From Novosphingobium sp. Leaf2 (GTDB lineage: Bacteria > Pseudomonadota > Alphaproteobacteria > Sphingomonadales > Sphingomonadaceae): a DNA stretch of 64,000 nt. Location of the stretch: the NCBI RefSeq assembly GCF_001421325.1, contig NZ_LMJY01000012.1:186001-250000 (forward strand), read 5' to 3'. Positions 47,315 through 54,221 of the stretch are shown here, piece by piece. The position numbers and the translations under genes were made by a program. Under the pieces are notes generated by a model, which saw only the letters and a list, made by a program, of their open reading frames with translations, made no database searches and was not told where the DNA came from. Position 1 is the first letter of the stretch; the number at the start of each line of letters is the position of its first letter.

Positions 47315-48167
47315 TGCTGCCGCCGCCGTTGCCGAACTGCGTGCCCTTCTGGACGTGGAAGAGATCGACACGCACCTGTATCGCGGCGCCGCTGCCGAAG
47401 GCGGATATGGACGCGTCTATGGCGGCCAGGTCGTGGCCCAGGCGCTTGCCGCAGCCGCTCGCAGTGTCGGCGCCAGCCGGCAAGCGCACTCGCTGCACGC
47501 CTATTTCCTGCGGGCCGGCGATGCCACGAGGCCCATCGTCTACCGCGTCCTGCCTGATTTCGATGGTGGCAGCTTCGCCAACCGGCGCGTTGTGGCCATG
47601 CAGGGCGGCGTCCCGATCCTCAATCTGGCGGCATCGTTTCACCGCGAGGAAAACGGCTTCGCGCATGCTACAGCCGCGCCGGATGTCCCGGCGCCAGACG
47701 CGTGTCCGGAACTCACCGCGGCTTTAGCTGCCAATGGGCGACCTTTGCCGCAAGGCATTCTCAACCGGCTGGCGGCGTTTGAAATGCGGGCAGGCCCTCC
47801 TGCATCGTTGCGTTCGGAAACGCCCCGGCAATTCGTATGGTTCAGGGTGGTAAAGCCGATGGCGGCGGACGACGTGATGAACCGCGTGGCGCTCGCCTAC
47901 GCAAGCGATTTCGGCCTGCTGTCCACTGCGATCACACCGCACGCGCCTTCATTTTCGCCGGACATGCAGGTCGCCAGCCTCGATCATGCGCTGTGGTTTC
48001 ATGCCACACCCAAAGTCGACGAATGGCTGCTGTACACGATGGACAGCCCGTGGTCCGGCCACGCGCGTGGCTTTGCGCGCGGCACGATCTACGATGCTGC
48101 CGGAACGCTGATCGCCAGCGTGGCGCAGGAAGGCCTGTGCCGGATGAAGACCCGCGCGCCGACCTGA
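47289..48167 (+). CDS. tesB: Acyl-CoA thioesterase II
   Basis: A 292-aa double-hotdog thioesterase that hydrolyses acyl-CoA to free acid and CoA. YGGQVVAQALAAAARSV and the HSLHAYFLRAGD motif in the first repeat, and ASLDHALWFHATPKVDEWLLYTMDSPW in the second, are typical of TesB. It closes the fadL-fadD-merR-tesB unit, overlapping the end of merR. A repeat element starts 9 bp after its stop. Confidence 0.94.
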   Translation: MTTTPPMIDAAAAVAELRALLDVEEIDTHLYRGAAAEGGYGRVYGGQVVAQALAAAARSVGASRQAHSLHAYFLRAGDATRPIVYRVLPDFDGGSFANRRVVAMQGGVPILNLAASFHREENGFAHATAAPDVPAPDACPELTAALAANGRPLPQGILNRLAAFEMRAGPPASLRSETPRQFVWFRVVKPMAADDVMNRVALAYASDFGLLSTAITPHAPSFSPDMQVASLDHALWFHATPKVDEWLLYTMDSPWSGHARGFARGTIYDAAGTLIASVAQEGLCRMKTRAPT

Positions 48168-48176
48168 AATTGCATG

Positions 48177-48447
48177 CCTAGGCGGCGTGGACAGATTCCG
48201 CATCGCCACGACTGGAGGCAAAAGCCGTCAGTTCAAGGAGGTGAGGTGACGGAATATGTCGATATTTCGAGCCAAGCCGACGCGGAAGTGGCGGCTTTTG
48301 GTCCAGCCCCTTCGGGGTTTGCCTGTAAAGGGCCCTGGCAGCGTTGCTCCGCATTGAAAGAGGCCCGCTCTTCCTTCGGCATCGCGCCTTGCCGGGGCCC
48401 TTTACAGGCAAATCGTGGCGTCGCGGAATCTGTCCACGCCGCCTAGG
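48177..48447. repeat. Hairpin (MITE-like) repeat element, long copy
   Basis: A 271-bp element bounded by CCTAGGCGGCGTGGACAG and its exact complement; outside a few mismatches the inverted ends pair for about 33 bp. The interior is nearly identical to the element at 12548-12713 except for an extra 100 bp near the right end. TA flanks GGCGGC/GCCGCC. The two strands each carry a long open frame across it (48174-48446 plus, 48178-48492 minus), both ending in the codons of the inverted ends; I regard these as non-coding. The right end contains the TAG stop of the Crp/Fnr gene. Confidence 0.85.
48318..48412. repeat. Nested palindrome inside the long repeat copy
   Basis: A 95-bp inner palindrome: the left arm TTTGCCTGTAAAGGGCCC repeats as its exact complement at the right, with one mismatch and a further 4 matched bases inside. 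The copy at 12548 lacks it together with the right-arm bases TCGTGGCG that complete the outer stem, so the short copy looks like an internal-deletion product. It might also be a second element inserted into the first. Confidence 0.75.
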
Positions 48448-49204
48448 CCAGCATCGGCTTGTCGATGTGATCGAGATGCAGGTAACTGGCACTGAACAGC
48501 GCCACAGACATCAGGCGATCCAGATCGGGCAAAACCAGCTGTCGGTGGCGCAGTTCGACCAGACCGTCGCGCCGCATTTCCTGGATCGTGCGGTTGACGT
48601 GCACCTGCGTCAATCCCGTTGCCTCGGCAATGTCGGACTGGGTCAGCGGAAAATCGCACGCTGCGCCCTGCGTCAGGCCCACGGTACGCAGCCGCACGAA
48701 CATCTCGCAAAACAGATGTGCGATCCGCTCGTAGGCGGTGCGCTGCCCGATGCTGGTCGTCCATTCCCGCTGGATCGCCACGGTAACCAGGCTGATCCAC
48801 CACAGCGCCTGCGCGATGTTGGGGGACGCCTGGATCATCTCGCGAAAATCCGGTTTCGGTATTTCCGCAAGCCGCACCGGCGTTATCGTCGATATCGAAT
48901 GATCCATGGTCCTGGGCACGAAGACATTGGGATCGCACAGATCACCTGCTACGAAGAACGTCAGTATCTGACGGCGTCCATCCGCCAGCTGCTTGTAACG
49001 CTGCGCCCATCCGTCCAGAACAACATGGACAACGCGGGACTCGTCCCCTTCGCGAACGACATCGTAGCGTGCCGGCAGCACTCTGACACGTTTTTTCAAA
49101 ACGGTTTCTATGAGATTGCGCTCGGCTTCGGACAGTTTGCCAAACGCGGACAGGTGCAGGGACAACGTTTTTTGTGTTCCGGATGTGAATTTAGTCCGGT
49201 TCAT
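48443..49204 (-). CDS. Crp/Fnr family transcriptional regulator
   Basis: A 253-aa regulator with an N-terminal cyclic-nucleotide-binding-like fold (about residues 15-130) and a C-terminal helix-turn-helix (DIAEATGLTQVHVNRTIQEM, about 185-215). There is no N-terminal cysteine cluster, so it is not an oxygen-sensing Fnr. Start is ATG 49204; 36 codons upstream are open. The last codon and stop (TAG) come from the end of the hairpin repeat, so the repeat insertion replaced its original C-terminus or stop. Divergent from the acyltransferase gene, 194 bp apart. Confidence 0.9.
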   Translation of the reverse strand: MNRTKFTSGTQKTLSLHLSAFGKLSEAERNLIETVLKKRVRVLPARYDVVREGDESRVVHVVLDGWAQRYKQLADGRRQILTFFVAGDLCDPNVFVPRTMDHSISTITPVRLAEIPKPDFREMIQASPNIAQALWWISLVTVAIQREWTTSIGQRTAYERIAHLFCEMFVRLRTVGLTQGAACDFPLTQSDIAEATGLTQVHVNRTIQEMRRDGLVELRHRQLVLPDLDRLMSVALFSASYLHLDHIDKPMLA

Positions 49205-49398
49205 TGCTCTGTCTGGCAGGATGCAGCATTTACATGCGTTAATGCACGCTGCGTCCGGTAACTTTTGTACGCAGAGCGGATGGGACCAGGCTCCGCCTAG
49301 CGTATGCGCCACTCCGCGCGCCGGTATCGGGGCGACGTATCTGTTGCGTGAGATCGCGGCTTGTCTAAGCGGAAAATGCCAAGTCCACGGAGACCCGT

Positions 49399-50490
49399 TT
49401 GCCTGAAAGTCCTCCTGCCGCGACGCAACGCCGATCGGATGCCATCCGCATCGCCCGTGTCGTGTGCATCACCGGTGTCGTCTACGTTCACGCCTGGACC
49501 GGCCTTGACGGGCACCAGCTGGAACTGGCGCGCAATACTCCGCAGGAGATCCTGCGCTGGATCCTGATGGAAGGATTCGGCCGCAGCGCGGTGCCGCTGC
49601 TGGGCCTCATTTCCGGCTGGCTGGTGGCCGGCTCCGCCCGCACGCAGGACTGGCGCGCGCACATCGCGCGCAAGGCGCGCACGATCCTGCTGCCGATGGT
49701 GCTGTGGAACGCCATCGCCATCGTGCTGGTATCGGGCGCGGCATGGCTACTGGACCTGAAGGCACCGCAGCCGCAGTCCCTGGGCTGGGTGATCGGGGAG
49801 CTCTTCATCGTCACCCATCCGCCGGACATCAACGTGCAGATGCCTTTCCTGCGCGATCTGTTCGTGTGCATGATGCTTGCCCCGCTGCTGGTGCGCCTGC
49901 CCACCAAAGCGCTGATGCCCATAGCTCTGGTGGCCGGGGCGTGTCATGTGCTGGCTCTGGGCCCACCCTTTATCCTGCGGCCTTCCATCCTGATGTTCTT
50001 CACCTTCGGCATCATGGCGCGCCGCGCGGATGTGGCGGAACGGGCCGCGCACTGGCCGTTGTTGCCCATCCTGCTGCCGTTCGCGATCCTGATGCCCGCA
50101 CACCTGATCCTTTCCATCGGCACCTCCAGACCGTTCGAGGGCGTTAGCGCCAACGCGCTGGATCTGGGGCTGCGCATCGCCGCATCGCTCGCGGCGTGGC
50201 GGCTGGTGTGGGCACTGGCGCGTTCCCACATTGCACCGCCGCTGCTGCGGATCGAGCCGTACATGTTCTTCTATTTCTGCGCCCACCTCATCATAGTGTG
50301 GCTGGGTGGACCGTTGATCGGGCACCTGACGGGGCCATTGGGCTCTCCGCTATATCCGATCTACCTGATCGCCCAGCCGCTGCTGGTGCTGGGCGTGGTG
50401 ATGGTCGTTGCGCGCACGCTTGCGCGCGTGGCCCCCCGATCGGCGGGCGTGCTGAGCGGCGGGCGTCTCGATACCGCGAAGATCGGCTAA
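49399..50490 (+). CDS. Acyltransferase family 3 membrane protein
   Basis: A 363-aa protein with about ten transmembrane spans and the family-3 hallmarks: an N-terminal RIARVVCITGVVYVHAW segment and EGFGRSAVPLLGLISGWL. Such enzymes O-acylate sugars or other surface molecules at the inner membrane. The acceptor is unknown. The start is TTG 49399 after CACGGAG. Its stop overlaps the stop of the convergent TauE gene by four bases. Confidence 0.85.
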   Translation: MPESPPAATQRRSDAIRIARVVCITGVVYVHAWTGLDGHQLELARNTPQEILRWILMEGFGRSAVPLLGLISGWLVAGSARTQDWRAHIARKARTILLPMVLWNAIAIVLVSGAAWLLDLKAPQPQSLGWVIGELFIVTHPPDINVQMPFLRDLFVCMMLAPLLVRLPTKALMPIALVAGACHVLALGPPFILRPSILMFFTFGIMARRADVAERAAHWPLLPILLPFAILMPAHLILSIGTSRPFEGVSANALDLGLRIAASLAAWRLVWALARSHIAPPLLRIEPYMFFYFCAHLIIVWLGGPLIGHLTGPLGSPLYPIYLIAQPLLVLGVVMVVARTLARVAPRSAGVLSGGRLDTAKIG

Positions 50491-51275
50491 AACCGTTCGA
50501 GGATCGGCGAAGGCGCCAAGGCCAGGCCGATCAAACCGGACAGACCCAGCAGCACCATGACCGCCCCGATCCATTGCGTCAGCATGCGGGGCGAGGCACG
50601 CCGGGTGATCAGCGCGCCGATCGGTGCGGCGATCACCCCGCCGATCAGCAGCCCTGCTGCAGCCAGCGTGAATACATGCACGCCAAGCTGCTCCATGAAG
50701 GCAGACAGCACGGTGACGGTCACGAAGAACTCGGCCGCGTTAACGGTGCCGATCGCCATGCGCGGCGTCATCCCCTGCGCGATCAGGCTGCCGGTGGTGA
50801 TCGGTCCCCAGCCACCGCCCAGCGCATCGAGAAAGCCGGCGACCAGCCCCAAGGGGCCAACCCCCCGCATGCGGTGGTAAGCCTGCGCCCGGCGCGATCC
50901 GCGCCAGATCAAATACAGCCCTACGGCAGCCAGATAGACCAGCATTACCGGTCGCACGATCGTCAGGGACCAGTGCGTCAGCGCCCAGACGCCGGCCAGC
51001 CCACCGGCAATGCCGGGAACCACGAGGCGCGCGAACAACGGCCAGTCGACATTGCGCTGCAACGCATGAGAAAGACCGGAAACACCCGTGGTGAACCCCT
51101 CTACCACATGGGTCAGCGCCGAGGCGCGAGCTGGCGGTAGCCCCAGCAACGCCAGCAGTGCATTGGACACGACACCGAACGCCATGCCGATCGCGCTATC
51201 GACCAGCTGCGCCAGAAAACCCACGACGATGAACGGCGCCAGCGCCGCCCAAGGGATGGCCGTATAGTCGATCAT
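50487..51275 (-). CDS. TauE/SafE family sulfite/anion permease
   Basis: A 262-aa inner-membrane protein with about eight spans. GFLAQLVDSAIGMAFGVVSNALL and DALGGGWGPITTGSLIAQG match the TauE/SafE family, which exports sulfite, sulfoacetate or related anions. Start ATG 51275 overlaps the stop of the upstream RimK-like gene (TGATG), so the two are translated together. The frame continues upstream of the ATG through that gene but only as a shadow. Confidence 0.9.
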   Translation of the reverse strand: MIDYTAIPWAALAPFIVVGFLAQLVDSAIGMAFGVVSNALLALLGLPPARASALTHVVEGFTTGVSGLSHALQRNVDWPLFARLVVPGIAGGLAGVWALTHWSLTIVRPVMLVYLAAVGLYLIWRGSRRAQAYHRMRGVGPLGLVAGFLDALGGGWGPITTGSLIAQGMTPRMAIGTVNAAEFFVTVTVLSAFMEQLGVHVFTLAAAGLLIGGVIAAPIGALITRRASPRMLTQWIGAVMVLLGLSGLIGLALAPSPILERF

Positions 51276-52762
51276 CACCCTGCCCCCGATCCCTTGCGCC
51301 GCCGCGCCGCGCCGCCCCTGAAGCGGCCCGCCGGCGCGGTGAGCAGAAACAGGACGGGGAAGCACAGCGCCAGTAGCGACAGTGTGCCGCTGATAACCTT
51401 CTCGCCAGCCACCAGCCACGGCAGCACCGCCGCCCACAAGGCAACACCCAGAACGATCATCAAGGTGCGCTCCTGCGCGCGGTCGTTCAGATCGGCAAGG
51501 TCGGTCTTGATCCGGCCTTCGAACAGGCTGCGCAGGCCAACCCCGGTGGGGCTGCGGCGATCGACCAGGGGACGCGGAAAGCTGGCCTGCACCAGACAGC
51601 TGATGCCCGTGGCCAGCATCCGCAAGCCCACCGCGCTGGCGAACCGGCGAAATTCGGTGTTGCGATCGCTGATCGCGCGCAGCCCGGCGCGCCCGCCAAA
51701 CACCATGTCCGCCAGTGCGGTGCTTTCCGCCGGGGCGGGCGTATTCGTGCGCACGGCATCCTGAGTGGAGACGATCCACTGCAGGATGGCGCTGGGCACG
51801 TCCATCCCGGTCGCCCGTTCCAGCCCCTGAAACCCCGGCGCGGAGTTTGCCTCGCAGATGCGGTAGCCGGTCTCGTCGAACAGGATGTCGATCCCGGTGA
51901 TGTCCAGTTCCAGCACGTCGGCGGCCTGCACCGCCAGTTCGGCCATTTCCTGCGGCGGGTTGTACGCCACCCCCACCCCGCCCAGCGAGACGTTGGACTT
52001 GAACCCGCCGGTCAGCGAGCGGCGCTCCATCGCCGCGACCACGCGCCCGCCTACCACCAGCACCCGAACGTCGCGGCCGTGGCTGGCGCGCACGTAGTGC
52101 TGGAGGATGAAGTCCGCCTTGGCTTCGGCGCTTTCCAGCAGCCCGGCCAGATCCTCGAACTGGCTGCGATCCTCGCACTTGAGCACACCGGCACCGCGCG
52201 TGCCCTTCAGGGTCTTGACGATCACCGGGAAGCCCAGCTCGCGCTCCACCAGATCGATATCGATCGGGAAGGTGCCCAGCATCGTGCGCGGGATTGGCAG
52301 GCCGGCCCGGTTCAGGGTCTGCAGAGTATGCAGCTTATCCGACACGGTTTCGATCGTGGCCGGACCATTGATCAGCCTCACGCCCCGGCGTTCCAGATGG
52401 CGCAGCAGCGCCAGAGTCAGGTAATCGGTTTCCGCGCCCGTGCGGCAGATCACAAAATCGGGCTTGTCTACGCTTTGGCCCTGGTACTTGATGCCCCAGT
52501 CACCGCCGCCGCCCACCACCATTTCGAAACGGTGGGGCTGGAAAACGTGCATCTCGATGCCCATCGCGCCAGCCGCTTCCTGAAAGCGGAAGACTTCGGG
52601 CACTTCGGGGATCGCGGGATCGAGATCCTGCTGAAAAAGAATCCAGCCGCGCAAATCGTTTTTCCGTTCCTGAGCAGACCGCCGATCGCCACTGCGAGAC
52701 AACATTCGCCTGCGAGCGCCGAGCGGGCAAAAGCGTTCACGGACAATCGGTCGGCTGCTCAT
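51275..52762 (-). CDS. RimK-like ATP-grasp ligase with C-terminal membrane anchor
   Basis: A 495-aa protein. Residues about 100-310 are an ATP-grasp domain of the RimK/glutathione synthetase type: an ATP lid IVKTLKGTRGAGVLKCEDRS and the metal-binding EANSAPGFQGLE. RimK-like ligases add glutamate or similar amino acids to a protein or small-molecule carboxyl group. The C-terminal ~45 residues hold two membrane spans (LMIVLGVALWAAVLPWLVAG and GTLSLLALCFPVLFLLTAP), not found in E. coli RimK. The start at 52762 was chosen as the first ATG outside the neighbouring region; 52705 is possible. It is coupled to the TauE/SafE permease. Confidence 0.82.
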   Translation of the reverse strand: MSSRPIVRERFCPLGARRRMLSRSGDRRSAQERKNDLRGWILFQQDLDPAIPEVPEVFRFQEAAGAMGIEMHVFQPHRFEMVVGGGGDWGIKYQGQSVDKPDFVICRTGAETDYLTLALLRHLERRGVRLINGPATIETVSDKLHTLQTLNRAGLPIPRTMLGTFPIDIDLVERELGFPVIVKTLKGTRGAGVLKCEDRSQFEDLAGLLESAEAKADFILQHYVRASHGRDVRVLVVGGRVVAAMERRSLTGGFKSNVSLGGVGVAYNPPQEMAELAVQAADVLELDITGIDILFDETGYRICEANSAPGFQGLERATGMDVPSAILQWIVSTQDAVRTNTPAPAESTALADMVFGGRAGLRAISDRNTEFRRFASAVGLRMLATGISCLVQASFPRPLVDRRSPTGVGLRSLFEGRIKTDLADLNDRAQERTLMIVLGVALWAAVLPWLVAGEKVISGTLSLLALCFPVLFLLTAPAGRFRGGAARRRKGSGAG

Positions 52763-52814
52763 CGAAAGCAAGCCTTTGCATGTCCGGTCGTGCCGCAACC
52801 TCGGTGACAGCCAC

Positions 52815-52845
52815 AAAAAAGGGGAGCCGCGATGGGCTCCCCTTT
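52815..52845 (-). terminator. Intrinsic terminator of the BON-domain gene
   Basis: On the minus strand the stem AAAGGGGAGCC / GGCTCCCCTTT, loop CATCGC, is followed by a run of six T, the classic form of a rho-independent terminator, 22 bp after the stop of the BON-domain gene. Confidence 0.9.
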
Positions 52846-52866
52846 CCGTCTGGCCTGATGACAAGC

Positions 52867-53943
52867 TCAGGTCGTTGTGCTGGACGAACCCGAAGTGCCC
52901 AAGCTTGTGTTCGAAGCACTGGTCGATCCCGTGCCGGATGTGCTGGTCCCAGGCGTGGATGTGCGGGACGTTGACGTGTGCGCGTACCCAGGTGTGGTGC
53001 TGCCCGCGGTCAGGCCGGACTGAGACCCGGCATCCTGCACGCGCAGATTGTTCTGCACATGCTTGGCACCGGTCACATCGTCAGCCAGATCTTCGGCGCG
53101 GCGCTTGTCCTGACGACTGCCGACACTGCCTTCCAGCGTCACTTCACCGTCCTTGACTGTCACCCGCACATGGCTGGCATCGAGCCGCCAATCGTTAGTG
53201 AGGGCATCGTTCACGTCTTCACGAATGCGATCGTCAGAGCGAGTGTAGTCCGAAGGGCCGCGTCCGCGATGATCCTGCTCACGCCGACGCGCTGCATCCT
53301 CATTGCCGAACCAGCTGGCGATCTCATCACCCGCCTTATCGAGGAAGCCACGGTGATGCCCGTACTCGCGCCATTGTCCGAAATCACGATTGCCAGAATC
53401 GCGATCATCAGTGCGATTGGACCAGCTATCCGGACCCCAGCTAGGGCGATAGCTGTTGCTGGGCGCCGCGCCGCCGCTCAGCGCACTGCCACCGCGCGAA
53501 AAGTCGCGCCCGCCGAAGTCTTCGCTGGTAAAGTTTGCAAAGTCGTTGCCGCCGCTAGCGTCATAGTTTGGGGTGCGATAATTTTGCTCGCGGTTGCCGG
53601 AAAAACGATAGTCGCGGTCGTTGCCGTAATCGCCGCGATCGCGATGTTCGCCATAGGCCCGCGGGGCGCGCGCATTGTAGCCGCGCTCTGACCATTCGTC
53701 AGCACCGCGACCGGACGAGCCCCAGGATGTACGGCTCTGACCGCCGCCCGCGTAGCGACCTTGCCGGCCATCATCGCTGTTGTAGGCATTGGTCCGCTGT
53801 CGATCCGAGCCGGTGCCTGATCCGGTTTGGCGGCTGCCGTCGCTCTGCCACTGGTTGGCCTGGCGGGAGGAATCCCAGTTATCATCTTCGCTGCGATAGC
53901 CACCGGCCTGACGGCTGCCATAATCCTGATCGCGATCGGTCAT
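52867..53943 (-). CDS. BON-domain protein with long disordered N-terminus
   Basis: A 358-aa protein. Most of the N-terminal 230 residues are low-complexity, rich in Gly, Asp, Arg, Ser and Tyr. A BON domain follows (DDRIREDVNDALTNDWRLDA, then VTVKDGEVTLEGSVGSRQDKRRAEDLADDV). The C-terminal tail is Ser/Thr/Gly-rich. BON domains bind phospholipid membranes or are found in osmotic-shock proteins such as OsmY. Start ATG 53943 follows AGGAG; the longer frame upstream is not supported. No signal peptide is visible, so its location is uncertain. An intrinsic terminator follows. Confidence 0.85.
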   Translation of the reverse strand: MTDRDQDYGSRQAGGYRSEDDNWDSSRQANQWQSDGSRQTGSGTGSDRQRTNAYNSDDGRQGRYAGGGQSRTSWGSSGRGADEWSERGYNARAPRAYGEHRDRGDYGNDRDYRFSGNREQNYRTPNYDASGGNDFANFTSEDFGGRDFSRGGSALSGGAAPSNSYRPSWGPDSWSNRTDDRDSGNRDFGQWREYGHHRGFLDKAGDEIASWFGNEDAARRREQDHRGRGPSDYTRSDDRIREDVNDALTNDWRLDASHVRVTVKDGEVTLEGSVGSRQDKRRAEDLADDVTGAKHVQNNLRVQDAGSQSGLTAGSTTPGYAHTSTSRTSTPGTSTSGTGSTSASNTSLGTSGSSSTTT

Positions 53944-54134
53944 CGACACTCTCCTAAATCGGTTTTGTGGCATGTATGGGCGAACAGGTTTGTTCTTCCA
54001 TTTCATGATGTTGAGTAAACGGCCCGCGCGGCGGGACGATCCACCGCCCGGCGCACCCGGGCGCTTATCTGTCGCACCGCGATACGCTGCATCGAACAGT
54101 GCTTTTGTAATTGCGTTTACCAGAAGCAAACAGG

Positions 54135-54160
54135 GGAACCAATGTCGCGGGACCGAGTTT
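54135..54160 (+). promoter_or_regulatory. Possible EcfG-type general stress promoter
   Basis: GGAAC at 54135-54139 is followed after 17 bases by GTTT at 54157-54160. This spacing and sequence fit the promoter of the alphaproteobacterial general stress sigma factor EcfG (GGAAC, 16-17 bases, GTT). It lies about 60 bases before the sensor kinase start at 54222. The match to a short degenerate consensus could be chance. The rest of the 278-bp gap between the BON-domain gene and the kinase shows nothing else. Confidence 0.35.
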
Positions 54161-54221
54161 AGCGGGCACGATCGGTCGTCAGGAAAACCCTGTAGCGGCG
54201 CATGGGGGATGTTCATAAAAT

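Noticed and set aside
49221..49252. Palindromic operator for the Crp/Fnr regulator between 49204 and 49398.
   Set aside because: The inverted bases are too imperfect to call, and the region lacks a Fnr-type TTGAT-N4-ATCAA site.
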